In this document: positions 44,710 to 53,417 of the stretch, in pieces
Numbering within the stretch: position 1 is the first letter of the stretch
Layout: each line of letters starts with the position of its first letter
From: Desulfurococcaceae archaeon UBA285
GTDB lineage: Archaea; Thermoproteota; Thermoprotei_A; Sulfolobales; Desulfurococcaceae
Reading direction: 5' to 3'
Length of the DNA stretch: 64,000 nucleotides
Assembly: GCA_002495025.1 (NCBI GenBank)
Contig: DADP01000025.1
Coordinates: 23,628 to 87,627 of the forward strand
Program-made: the position numbers and the translations under genes
The notes under the pieces: generated by a model
What the model was told of the DNA's origin: nothing
Seen by the model: only the letters and a program-made list of their open reading frames with translations
The model's database searches: none

Positions 44710-45566
44710 TTTTTAACCACCTCAACTATGTCTAAACTCATATCAATATGTCTACTCGACATTGTAATGTATCCACAACTAATGACGTCTACGTCTAGTT
44801 TAGCGTATTCTAAAATGTTATCGGGTGTTATTCCACCAGATACTTCAATTAAAACTCTATCTCTCAACCCTCTCTTACGTAGTTCTTCTATAACTCTAGC
44901 TACTTCTTCCGGCTTCATATTATCAAGCATTACTACATCTACGCCGTATTCTACTGCTTTAATAGCATCTTCTACCGTTGACACTTCAACTTCTATTTTA
45001 TGGATAAAACTAGTTTTGCTTCTAGCTGTTTTAATTGCTTCTTCTAAATTACCAATAATGCTAATGTGGTTGTCTTTGATTAATACAGCGTCTGATAGAG
45101 AGTATCTATGCGCATCTCCACCACCAACTTGAACCGCCTTCTTTTCAAAGTATCTAAGGCCGGGTAGGGTCTTCCGTGTTGCCGCTATTTTAACCCTGTT
45201 GTTTACTCTTCTAACTAGTTCAACTAGTTTTCTAACTTCTGTTGCTATTCCACTACAATGCATTAGTAAATTCAATACAACTCTTTCAATACTTAATATT
45301 GTTCGTGCCGGCCCTACAACCTCTATTACTGTTTTTCCCCTGTCTACTTCTTCTCCATCTCTAACTCTTGGATCTACTTCTAAACCTAGTTTACGCATAA
45401 AGTACACTACTTCTTCAATGCATGCTACAATGCCTTTTTGTTTAGCAACAATACGTGCTTTTACAGTTGTAGATTCTGGTATTAGTATATTTGTTGTAAG
45501 ATCTCCAAATGGCATATCTTCTTCAATGAATTCTAGTAGTTTATTGTATATTACTTCTTCGACCAT
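44706..45566 (-). CDS. nadC: Nicotinate-nucleotide diphosphorylase (quinolinate phosphoribosyltransferase)
   Basis: A 286-residue enzyme converting quinolinate and PRPP to nicotinate mononucleotide. DMPFGDLTTNILIPE, LNLLMHCSGIATEVR, AATRKTLPGLRYFEKKAV and GGGDAHRYSLSDAVLIKDNH are the classic motifs. IEVEVSTVEDA and VMLDNMKPEEV complete the barrel. ATG 45566 lies within the end of nadA (16-base overlap), so translation is probably coupled. Confidence 0.95.
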   Translation of the reverse strand: MVEEVIYNKLLEFIEEDMPFGDLTTNILIPESTTVKARIVAKQKGIVACIEEVVYFMRKLGLEVDPRVRDGEEVDRGKTVIEVVGPARTILSIERVVLNLLMHCSGIATEVRKLVELVRRVNNRVKIAATRKTLPGLRYFEKKAVQVGGGDAHRYSLSDAVLIKDNHISIIGNLEEAIKTARSKTSFIHKIEVEVSTVEDAIKAVEYGVDVVMLDNMKPEEVARVIEELRKRGLRDRVLIEVSGGITPDNILEYAKLDVDVISCGYITMSSRHIDMSLDIVEVVKK

Positions 45567-46489
45567 GGTGGTTCAACCCCTAGAACTCTATATGTGTTTT
45601 CAATTGCCTTGACGACTCTACGAGCTATTTCTTCTGGTACTTCAACTCTATAGACTTTGTCTTTTAAACTCCTATAGACTTTTTCAATAGTTATTTTCTT
45701 CATGTCTAGACATATTGCACTCGTAGAAGCAGGAATAAATACTTTATCAGGGTTTTCTCTGGCCAATCTATAGATTAAACCTATTTCTGTACCTACAAGA
45801 ACATGTTTACACTGGCAGTTTCTAACAAATTTAATCATTTGACTAGTACTACCAATGAAATCAGCTTGTTTCTTTACATCGGCCGTGCACTCTGGGTGGG
45901 CAATGAATATGGAATCTCTATATAGAGTTTTCAAATTAGTGATTTCAAACGGGTTGAATTTTACGTGTACTGGACAGTGTCCATTGGGTGGAATTGGAAT
46001 AACTGTTTTACCTGTTACTTCTGCAACGTATTCAGCTAGGTGTCTATCTGGTCCAAATATGATTACATCACTATCAATAGCCTTGACGACGTTGACGGCA
46101 TTAGCACTTGTAACAATGTAGTCTGACTCTGCTTTTACAATAGCTGGGCTGTTAACATACATTACAATTGGTGTATTGGGATATTGCTTTCTAGCTCTAC
46201 GTACATCTTCAAGTGTAATCATATTTGCCATTGGGCATTGAGCGCTTGGATCAGGGTGTAAAACAATTGCATTTCGATTTATTACAGCTACTTGTTCAGC
46301 CATGAAGTCAACACCACAGAAGACAATATACTTCGCGTTTACTTCAACTGCAACTTTAATAGATAGTTCTAAACTGTCACCAATATAGTCTGCTACATCC
46401 TGGATTGAGGGTAATTGGTAATTATGTACTAGTATAACCGCGTCTAGTTCTTTCTTCAACTTCTTGATTTCTTGAATTAAATTGTCCAC
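45551..46489 (-). CDS. nadA: Quinolinate synthase A
   Basis: A 312-residue 4Fe-4S enzyme that condenses iminoaspartate with dihydroxyacetone phosphate. ILVHNYQLPSIQDVADYIGDSLELS is the opening motif. Cluster cysteines are in FCGVDFMAE, HPECTADV and the late STSAICLDMKKIT. GTG 46489 lies five bases after GGTGATC, a near-perfect ribosome binding site, so this start is better than ATG 46507 or TTG 46522. It is first in the NAD operon. Confidence 0.94.
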   Translation of the reverse strand: MDNLIQEIKKLKKELDAVILVHNYQLPSIQDVADYIGDSLELSIKVAVEVNAKYIVFCGVDFMAEQVAVINRNAIVLHPDPSAQCPMANMITLEDVRRARKQYPNTPIVMYVNSPAIVKAESDYIVTSANAVNVVKAIDSDVIIFGPDRHLAEYVAEVTGKTVIPIPPNGHCPVHVKFNPFEITNLKTLYRDSIFIAHPECTADVKKQADFIGSTSQMIKFVRNCQCKHVLVGTEIGLIYRLARENPDKVFIPASTSAICLDMKKITIEKVYRSLKDKVYRVEVPEEIARRVVKAIENTYRVLGVEPPWSKK

Positions 46490-46635
46490 TATGTGATCAC
46501 CGAACATGTGTTCGTTCTCCAATTACAAAAATTAACGCATTACCAGTTTAAAGAGATTAGAATTCCATTATCTTTAAAACAACTCACAGAGTGATTTGAA
46601 AACTAGTGGAGTGTACAGCTAGTAAACGAGTTTAT

Positions 46636-47385
46636 TTAATTACTTCTCCCCGTTATTTCAAATAGTTCTTTTATAACGCGTAGTTCTCTTAGTTGAGGTG
46701 TTAATAGCTCTCTATATATTCCTCTAGGTCTATACTTGTATTTCGAGTCTGGTTTGTAGAGTTTTGTTGGTGTTGCATAATAGTCTACTGTGTAGTCGTG
46801 TATTTCTAGTGGTATTTCGTCTTTAACTACTTGTAGATCATGTATTGTTGTAACTATTGGAGTTTTCTCGTCTATTAATCCGAGTTCTCGTAGTATTCCA
46901 TATTCTAGCTCTGAGTACCCTCCACCCTTACCCAGTCTAACACCTTTTTCATTTACTGCTACACAGCCTGTTACTACTAGGTCTATTATGGGTATTTCTC
47001 TAAGTGAAACCAGTCTTCCATACCTAAACGCACCTGCTATTGTAGCTACTTGTGAGAGTTTACTTTGTGGTATTTTCGCCGGATCAATTAATATAAACCC
47101 GTTGAGTAGACGTGGAGAAGCCATTACAAGTATTTTACCTTCTCTCAATGCTTGTAGACGGAGATGGTATTGTGGAGAATCCGGGTTAGATTTTACTACT
47201 CTAGCTTTCTTCCACTCTTCTAATTCAATTATAAATCTAGCTGCTATATCTGCTCCTTTGAAGTTGGGTATTCTACCGTAAACCGGGCGTGGAAAAGCAG
47301 CTGTATTTGTTTCTTCTAGGAGTCTCCAAATCCTCCATCTAATCTCATCTTTAATCTTCTTCACACTACTATCTGATTCACTCAT
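46636..47385 (-). CDS. 5-formyltetrahydrofolate cyclo-ligase family protein
   Basis: A 249-residue protein of the archaeal COG0212 family. The ATP/folate signature appears as GVRLGKGGGYSELEYGILRELG, and IPIIDLVVTGCVAVN precedes it. The N-terminal IKDEIRWRIWRLLEETN is typical. Many archaea use modified folates, so the exact substrate is uncertain. ATG 47385 follows GGGAG. Confidence 0.85.
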   Translation of the reverse strand: MSESDSSVKKIKDEIRWRIWRLLEETNTAAFPRPVYGRIPNFKGADIAARFIIELEEWKKARVVKSNPDSPQYHLRLQALREGKILVMASPRLLNGFILIDPAKIPQSKLSQVATIAGAFRYGRLVSLREIPIIDLVVTGCVAVNEKGVRLGKGGGYSELEYGILRELGLIDEKTPIVTTIHDLQVVKDEIPLEIHDYTVDYYATPTKLYKPDSKYKYRPRGIYRELLTPQLRELRVIKELFEITGRSN

Positions 47386-47442
47386 TCATTCTCCCATATT
47401 GTTTTTTATCTATGTTCTACTATAAATGAAAGTGGTGGTAGA

Positions 47443-48099
47443 GTGTACCCGGTTTTACAGATTGCACTAGACCTCGACGAGCTAGTAAAAGCAGTTGACA
47501 TAGCCTCAAGAATTACAGCTGTAACAAAATGCGGGCATATATGGATAGAAGCGGGAACTCCATTGATTAAAGCATGGGGAAGAATAGCTGTTAAAGCACT
47601 CAAAGAAATAACAAAGTGCTACCTTGTAGCTGACACTAAAACCATGGATGTACCCTCAATAGAGGCGAAAATAGTCTATTCTGCAGGAGCAGACGCTTTT
47701 ACGGTACTTGGATTAGCAGATGAAGAGACATTGAAAGAAGCAAGTGATACAAAGAAAGAGTATGGTAGAGCACTCATAGTAGACTTAATTGGAGTTAGAG
47801 AACCATACAAGAGAGCAGTTGAAATAGCGAGGTATGAACCAGATGTAATACTCTTCCATGTAGGTATAAGCGTCCAGAGACTTAGAGGTGTAACAGGCGA
47901 AGAACTAGTTAGAGAAGCCGTGAAAACAAAAGAAGAACTAGGTGTGAGAGTCGGAGTAGCTGGAGGCCTCAAACCAGGTGTAATAAAAGGACTAGTGGAG
48001 AGAGGGGTAGACGTGGTAATTGTTGGATCAGCTATTACAAAAGCTGAAAACCCAGAGAAAACAACACTAGATATTCTTAGAGAAATGGGTGTTTTATAA
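47443..48099 (+). CDS. hxlA: 3-hexulose-6-phosphate synthase
   Basis: A 218-residue OMP-decarboxylase-superfamily barrel. LQIALDLDELVKAVDIA opens it, DTKTMDVPSIEAKIVYSAGADAFTVLG holds the DxKxxD metal/catalytic motif, and VGVAGGLKPG and VIVGSAITKAENP close the phosphate site. In archaea lacking the oxidative pentose pathway it supplies ribulose 5-phosphate by running in reverse, releasing formaldehyde. The isomerase partner (HxlB) is not fused and not adjacent. GTG start after GGTGGTAGA. Confidence 0.88.
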   Translation: MYPVLQIALDLDELVKAVDIASRITAVTKCGHIWIEAGTPLIKAWGRIAVKALKEITKCYLVADTKTMDVPSIEAKIVYSAGADAFTVLGLADEETLKEASDTKKEYGRALIVDLIGVREPYKRAVEIARYEPDVILFHVGISVQRLRGVTGEELVREAVKTKEELGVRVGVAGGLKPGVIKGLVERGVDVVIVGSAITKAENPEKTTLDILREMGVL

Positions 48100-48166
48100 G
48101 AGTAGTTGATAGCTATTTTTACTCTTCTATGTAAACCCGAGAGAGTAGATATAAGAGATTTACTTC

Positions 48167-49267
48167 TTAGAATGATGGTTTTTTCACATATTTCTCTACG
48201 TTGCTCTTTATTTCTCTATATCTCTTTTGATGCTCGACGAGGAGGCTTTTTAGTTTCTCTGCTGCTCTCCTCTTACACTGCCCACATAGTATTCTACCCG
48301 AGACACAGTCCTCATATATTTCCCTCAATTCTTTTTCATCTCTTGCCAAGTGATATGTATATAACTCGAAGATAGTACACTTTAATGGTTCTCCTCCAAG
48401 TCTTCGCTGTTCTTCTGCTGTAGCTCTACCACCCGTTAACGCGTTCATCAGTTTTTTCTCTGCTATTTCAACAGGGTCTGTTAAGTGTATAGCGAATTCA
48501 GGCCTGCTCTTACTCATTTTATTTCCATCTAAACCTCTTAGTAGCTTATGGTATATCGAAGCCGGCCTAGTTAATCCGAGCTCGTTTTCAAATCTATCAG
48601 CTAGGTCTCTCGTCAATCTTAAATGAGGGTCTTGGTCTACTCCAACCGGGACTAATATGTACTTGTATCCTCCATACTCGTCTAGTTGTAAGTGGAGTAT
48701 GTCTGCTGCCTGTGTTAGTGCAGATATTATTTTCGCTGGCGAGAGATCTCCATATATAGCTTTCATCTCGGCTTCTGTTATTTTTCTTGAAAACATTTGT
48801 ATTAACCTGTAGTAGGAACTATCCATGTTTGTCTGGTAGTAGAAACCCGCTTTCTCCGGGTCTATACCCCACGCAATAGCGTGTGCTATGAAGTCTAGTC
48901 CTCTATTAACCACCATTGACCTATCTTCTCTTCTAACAGCATATGCCTCGGCATCTGCAATAGCTATCTTGACAAATACTCCTTTCTCCTGGAAGTATTT
49001 TAGTTCTTCGTATACCATTGCTGTACCAAGATGTGGATCTCCACTGGGCATGAAGCCAGTTAATACAGCTACTTTTTTACCAGATAGATAAGAGTTTAAC
49101 CATAAATCAAGGTCTCTATGGCCAAATATTACTCCACGTGTAAAGTACTTGTGGTCTAAGTTGTATTGTGCTAGCAGTTCTCTCACTGGTTTAATACCGA
49201 ATTCAACGAGTAGCCTTTCATAGTCTTCTATTGCCATATGTCCCCATGGATCAAGCGTTATACTCAA
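48167..49267 (-). CDS. trpS: Tryptophanyl-tRNA synthetase
   Basis: A 366-residue class I synthetase. The HIGH-type motif is TGFMPSGDPHLGTAMVYEE, typical of archaeal/eukaryal TrpRS. VPVGVDQDPHLRLTRDLA is diagnostic, and KMSKSRPEFAIHL is intact. DPWGHMAIEDYERLLVEFGI is the family N-terminal segment. TTG 49267 lies six bases after GGGTG; ATG 49291 gives eight more residues. C-terminal Cys pair CGQCKRRAAEKL is usual. Confidence 0.93.
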   Translation of the reverse strand: MSITLDPWGHMAIEDYERLLVEFGIKPVRELLAQYNLDHKYFTRGVIFGHRDLDLWLNSYLSGKKVAVLTGFMPSGDPHLGTAMVYEELKYFQEKGVFVKIAIADAEAYAVRREDRSMVVNRGLDFIAHAIAWGIDPEKAGFYYQTNMDSSYYRLIQMFSRKITEAEMKAIYGDLSPAKIISALTQAADILHLQLDEYGGYKYILVPVGVDQDPHLRLTRDLADRFENELGLTRPASIYHKLLRGLDGNKMSKSRPEFAIHLTDPVEIAEKKLMNALTGGRATAEEQRRLGGEPLKCTIFELYTYHLARDEKELREIYEDCVSGRILCGQCKRRAAEKLKSLLVEHQKRYREIKSNVEKYVKKPSF

Positions 49268-49324
49268 ACAATACACCCTTTCACTACTCATTGACTCTAG
49301 AGTTAGCGTGGATAAAAAGTTTTA

Positions 49325-49387
49325 GTGACTCGGCCCCGGAGTTTCCTATCACCCTGTCAACCTGGACTAGGACTCCTCATCGCTCAA
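49325..49387 (-). ncRNA. Probable C/D box guide sRNA
   Basis: GC-rich intergenic block. On the minus strand: C box GCGATGA (49377-49383), possible D' TTGA (49357-49360), C' GTGATAG (49346-49352), a 12-nt guide GAAACTCCGGGG (49334-49345) and D box CCGA (49330-49333). The C'-D spacing is canonical; the C-D' spacer of 16 is long. TATA-like TTTTTAAATC lies upstream (about 49398-49410). No rRNA target was identified with confidence. Confidence 0.6.
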
Positions 49388-49453
49388 TATTTAGTGTGAT
49401 TTAAAAACCTATTTAAATCCATGTATTTAGCTTGAAAATTGAAAACAACTGTT

Positions 49454-51274
49454 CTATGTAGTTAGTGTTTTTGCTAGTCCCGGTGGTGTATCTACTGGGA
49501 GATTTCTCGCTACACCTGTGTAGTAGGCTATTAATTGGAGTGCTACGGCAACAGATATTGGATAGAAGTGTTTCTGTGTTTGTGGTAGTATTATCGAAGC
49601 ATAGTTTGTTTTAAGCTTGCTCTCTATAGATATAATGTTCGCTCTTCTCGCTTCTAGTTCACCTAGAACTTTCAAGTATAGTGAGTGTGCTTGCTCTTCG
49701 TATGGCTCTACGAGGATAACTGGAAATCTCTGTGTTATAATAGAGACAGGGCCGTGTCTCAATTCACCTAATTGATACCCCTCAGCGTGGAGTAGAGAAG
49801 CTTCTTTTAACTTCAAAGCTCCTTCTACTGCTATAGGATATGTTATTCCACTACTAGCGACATATGCACCAATAGCGTCTTTTAGCTCTCTTGATACTCT
49901 AGATGCATTTTCTTCGATGTATGGAATAGTTTCTTTGAGAGTCTTTGCGTAATTCCTCATTTCCTCGACTAGGATTTTATGTTCTTCTATTTTTCTAAGC
50001 CCCGAGAATACTCCAGTATATGACGCTAGTAGGAGTAGTGCTGCAAGTGTAGATGTAAAAGTCTTAGTTGCTGGAACTGCCAGCTCCGGCCCTGCGCCTA
50101 TTGGGAGATATACATTTGACTCTAATGCTAGTCTAGAACCAACATTGTTTGTAATACCGATTATTACAGCACCTCTTTGTTTTGCTAGTTTAACAGTATT
50201 TATTACATCGCTTGTTTCACCACTTTGACTAATAGCAATTAAAACAGTACCTGTTTCAACGCTTTCGAGGAGAGAGTATGGAAACTCGGCTGCGGATACC
50301 GGTGTAACACTTAATCCTGCTAGTTCTGTAAAGTAGTATACTGAGGTTAGAGCGGCGTGGTAACTGGTACCTGTTCCAACCACGTAGACTTTTTCTCCTC
50401 TACTTACAATCACTGCTGCAAGTCTGAGATACTTGTCCATTACTGATAGAGTCGTTCCAATTAGTGCATCTGGTACTTCATGTATCTCCTTGATCATGTA
50501 GTGTGGATAACCAGCTTTTTCAACGTATTCAACAACTGGTTTTACACGTTTTAATTGCATCGAGCCCGGGTCTACTAGAGACTCTGTTTCTATGTCGAAT
50601 ACTTGAAGCCCCTCTAGTGAAACAATGGCTATTGTTTTATCTTCGAGTATGTAACCGTACTCGGCAAAACCATGTAGAGATGGTAGGTCGCTCGATACAA
50701 ATACACAGTTTTTATCTCCACTAAAACCAACCACTATTGGTTGTCCATGTTGAATAACTACTAGTTTCTCTTCCGGTGCAACTAGAAATACTAATGCATA
50801 ATTGCCCTTCAACTCTCTTGCTGTCTTCAATAGTGCTCTCGTTAAATCCAATCCCTGTTTCAAGTATTCTTCAACTAGGTGTACAGCTACTTCAGTATCA
50901 GTTCTGGATTTAAACACGTGCCCTCTACTCTCAAGTATTGTTTTTACTTCTTCATAGTTCTCTATAATACCATCTCCAACAACAGCTATTCTACCAGTAC
51001 AGTCTAGAAATGGATGTGTATTTTCATATACAGGCCAACCTCTACTAGCATACCTGGTGTGTCCAACAGCGACCTTAGAGTCTATGTTTACAAAATCTAC
51101 TTGTTTAGCAACATTAAAGAGGTGGCCGGGTGCCTTTCTAACCTCTATTGAACCACCACGTAGAATTGCAACGCCAGCTCCATCATAACCTCTATAAATT
51201 AATCTCTTTAAACCCTCAAAGATCGCTCCTCGTGGAATACCTGTTTTACAAATACCACCGAATATACCGCCCAA
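49454..51274 (-). CDS. glmS: GlmS-like protein with inactive-looking glutaminase domain
   Basis: A 606-residue homolog of glutamine:fructose-6-phosphate aminotransferase, which makes glucosamine 6-phosphate. The two SIS isomerase domains look intact (AISQSGETSDVINTV, VPATKTFTSTLAAL, LLHAEGYQLGELRHGPVSI). The N-terminal Ntn domain is altered. It begins MGGIFGGI, so the nucleophile Cys 2 is Gly. The oxyanion-hole HNG is GDG in VVGDGIIENY, and the THG of HTRWATHG is SRG. RTDTEVAVHLV is kept. It may use free ammonia or be an isomerase/deaminase. The start is TTG six bases after GGGGG. It stands alone. Confidence 0.9.
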   Translation of the reverse strand: MGGIFGGICKTGIPRGAIFEGLKRLIYRGYDGAGVAILRGGSIEVRKAPGHLFNVAKQVDFVNIDSKVAVGHTRYASRGWPVYENTHPFLDCTGRIAVVGDGIIENYEEVKTILESRGHVFKSRTDTEVAVHLVEEYLKQGLDLTRALLKTARELKGNYALVFLVAPEEKLVVIQHGQPIVVGFSGDKNCVFVSSDLPSLHGFAEYGYILEDKTIAIVSLEGLQVFDIETESLVDPGSMQLKRVKPVVEYVEKAGYPHYMIKEIHEVPDALIGTTLSVMDKYLRLAAVIVSRGEKVYVVGTGTSYHAALTSVYYFTELAGLSVTPVSAAEFPYSLLESVETGTVLIAISQSGETSDVINTVKLAKQRGAVIIGITNNVGSRLALESNVYLPIGAGPELAVPATKTFTSTLAALLLLASYTGVFSGLRKIEEHKILVEEMRNYAKTLKETIPYIEENASRVSRELKDAIGAYVASSGITYPIAVEGALKLKEASLLHAEGYQLGELRHGPVSIITQRFPVILVEPYEEQAHSLYLKVLGELEARRANIISIESKLKTNYASIILPQTQKHFYPISVAVALQLIAYYTGVARNLPVDTPPGLAKTLTT

Positions 51275-51347
51275 TTAAAGCCCCCTGTTTTAGTTTAATT
51301 ATAGCTATTACATAAATTTAAATCTAGATGTAAGAGAGTAGTCTGAT

Positions 51348-51926
51348 ATGCCGCGGTATACAATTACATTGATTAATTCAACAATACCGGAGAAAGAGCG
51401 TTTAGAACTAGTTAAACGCGTAGTTGACTATTTCAGTGAAAACAATGCATATTCGTTTACTCTTACACCAAGAGTAATTATTACATTGTCGAGTGGTATT
51501 AACAGAGAAATACATGAAAGAATATATAGTGAAATCTCTTCTATGAATTCAAATATACGTATAGCTTCAGTTATACACAATATTCCTGCTCTCGCATTGA
51601 ATAAAGCATCTAGAATACTTGCATCGCAGAGATTTTACTATGAAGAAGGAGTAGAAGAAGAATATTTACTTGGATATTTTAAAATCAGAGAACTCGGAGG
51701 ATACAGTATTCTAGATGAATATACTTATAGAAAGAACATACTATATGAATTACTAAACCTCCTCGAGTATACAGGTTCCCTCCCGTTGAAAATAGATTTA
51801 AATGGTGTTCTCGCCGTGCTAAGTGAGAAGAGCCTAGACATATCGAGTATTCTAGGGGGTAGAGTAGAAGTTAAACTTGCCAGGAGTAGGATTGTTGAAT
51901 TAGCGTTAAGAGAAGTGTTTTCCTAG
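51348..51926 (+). CDS. Unknown protein
   Basis: A 192-residue protein with no recognised family. It is mixed alpha/beta and charged, opening RYTITLINSTIPEKERLELVKRVVDYF. Its last bases overlap a possible membrane microprotein on the other strand. A short upstream region separates it from the divergent glmS gene. No signal peptide is present. Confidence 0.6.
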   Translation: MPRYTITLINSTIPEKERLELVKRVVDYFSENNAYSFTLTPRVIITLSSGINREIHERIYSEISSMNSNIRIASVIHNIPALALNKASRILASQRFYYEEGVEEEYLLGYFKIRELGGYSILDEYTYRKNILYELLNLLEYTGSLPLKIDLNGVLAVLSEKSLDISSILGGRVEVKLARSRIVELALREVFS

Positions 51927-52127
51927 TGTCTTATCCTCTCTAGTAGTAAACAATTGTTTTCCAAGTATCAATATTGTTATTGAGAGGATTATCGAAGCTA
52001 GAAGTAGCAATACTACTAGTACTTCAATACCAACTGGTATTAATCCACAACACGAGTCAATCTGGGGTGGTTCACTTGGTTTAACTGGTTTTGGAGTTAG
52101 AGTTATTGATTGGAGTGTAATAATCAT
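51906..52127 (-). CDS. Possible single-pass membrane microprotein
   Basis: A 73-residue frame with a clear hydrophobic helix (VGIEVLVVLLLLASIILSITILIL, about residues 32-55) followed by a basic LGKQLFTTRE tail. A Pro-rich lead (TPKPVKPSEPPQ) comes before it. No second homologous clue supports it. It lies downstream of a C/D box RNA in the same direction and overlaps the 3' end of the facing gene by 21 bases. It may be real but is weakly supported. Confidence 0.35.
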   Translation of the reverse strand: MIITLQSITLTPKPVKPSEPPQIDSCCGLIPVGIEVLVVLLLLASIILSITILILGKQLFTTREDKTLGKHFS

Positions 52128-52154
52128 TACATATTCTCCACTGCATATTGGTTT

Positions 52155-52212
52155 TTATTCAGTTCTTGGGGCTCGATCACTAGTCACTGGTAATACCGTT
52201 CATCATCCAAGT
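52155..52212 (-). ncRNA. C/D box guide sRNA with 530-loop-matching guide
   Basis: On the minus strand, C box TGATGA (52200-52205) is followed by the 12-nt guide ACGGTATTACCA, a D'-like GTGA, a C'-like GTGATC, a second guide GAGCCCCAAGAA, and D box CTGA (52159-52162). The first guide is complementary to GGUAAUACC, the conserved 16S 530-loop sequence. This supports a role in 2'-O-methylating rRNA near E. coli A532. TATA-like AATTTAAACTA lies about 25 bases upstream. Confidence 0.8.
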
Positions 52213-52255
52213 TAATGTTTCTTTACAGTAGTTTAAATTTCTTCTACTATGCTTT

Positions 52256-52543
52256 CTATTCTTCAGCTCTGCCTTCAACTATGGCGAGTTTGCCAATAGC
52301 GTTGTTTTTCCTGGCGACTCCAATGTATATTTGGATTATTCTTAGAGAGTGTGCTACCTCCTCGTCGAGGTAGCATGTAGATGTAACTACACGCCCATCG
52401 TATAACGTAGCAGTTATTTTCTTGAAACGCGGTCTCTCACAGTCTTCTTGTTTGGCTTCTACTATTAAACCAAGCATTGCAAGAGCTTCAATATGTCTAA
52501 GCGTGCAGTTTTCAAAACACACAATGTACTGGTCTATACTCAA
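52256..52543 (-). CDS. Small unknown protein
   Basis: A 95-residue protein, unrecognised. Four cysteines occur in the first half and at TSTCYLDEEV. The middle is strand-rich (KKITATLYDGRVVTSTC). TTG 52543 follows GGTG by seven bases, a convincing site. It precedes the C/D box RNA in the same direction. Confidence 0.55.
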   Translation of the reverse strand: MSIDQYIVCFENCTLRHIEALAMLGLIVEAKQEDCERPRFKKITATLYDGRVVTSTCYLDEEVAHSLRIIQIYIGVARKNNAIGKLAIVEGRAEE

Positions 52544-52773
52544 AACAATACACCTTTACTCAATAATGAAATCAAAGCTTGTAGCTGATTAATAATTGCT
52601 GAGCTTATAAGTTTTATTTATATTTCTAGAGCTCTACAACATTTATACCACGCCTAGACGAGTTCTTATATGTGGTGTGAAGACTCTTAATACATTAATC
52701 AAACAATAACGGGTTTCAATAGACAGATGGTTTAAAAGCTAATCTCTAAGCATAGGTCTTACGGGATAGATAT

Positions 52774-53400
52774 ATGGCCTGGAGAAGAGAAGAAACAATT
52801 GGAGACAAAATAAGAAAGCTCTTTACAAACGAGAATGAATCACTAGAGAAAAAGACAATTCTCGCTCAATACAGGTTAAAAACCGCTATGGGTAAAATAG
52901 CAAGCTACATTGACAAACTCTCCGAGAGAGATAGAATATTATTCGAAAACATTGTTGATGCAATGATAAAGAAAGATGAGTTAAGAGCAAAAATGTATGC
53001 TAAAGAAGTAGCCGAAATTAGAAAGATTACAAAACAATTACTAACAGTACAATATGCACTAGAACATGCCTCGCTAAAACTAGAAACATTTATGATATAT
53101 GGCGGTGCAATCAACGAGGTTGCACCAGTAATAGGTGTAATGAGAGAAGCACTTGGAATAGTCAAGAACATCGCTCCAGACATCTGGATAGACCTACAAG
53201 TAGCAGTAAGAGAACTAGAAACAGCAATGGGCGAGAGCATGGCAGACCTCGGTCTCAGCGTAGACGTCGGTATGGATGCAGAAGCAAAGAAGATACTAGA
53301 AGAAGCAAGAATAGTTGCAGAGCAAAAGATAAGAGAAACATTCCCAGAACTACCAAAAGCCCTGCCATCACCGAGCACAGGACAAACAACTACTGCTTAG
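52774..53400 (+). CDS. ESCRT-III-like cell division protein (CdvB paralog)
   Basis: A 208-residue helical protein of the Snf7/CdvB family that forms membrane-remodelling polymers during archaeal cell division. The long basic first helices (KKTILAQYRLKTAMGKIASYIDKL) and the later acidic helices are typical. YGGAINEVAPVIGVMREALGIVKNI is the family core. No winged-helix extension of CdvB proper is present, so this is a CdvB1/2-like paralog. A short Pro-containing tail (ELPKALPSPSTG) might act as a MIM-like motif for the CdvC ATPase. cdvA and cdvC are not in the window. A convergent unknown gene follows. Confidence 0.85.
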   Translation: MAWRREETIGDKIRKLFTNENESLEKKTILAQYRLKTAMGKIASYIDKLSERDRILFENIVDAMIKKDELRAKMYAKEVAEIRKITKQLLTVQYALEHASLKLETFMIYGGAINEVAPVIGVMREALGIVKNIAPDIWIDLQVAVRELETAMGESMADLGLSVDVGMDAEAKKILEEARIVAEQKIRETFPELPKALPSPSTGQTTTA

Positions 53401-53417
53401 CGTTTTTCAAAAATAAT

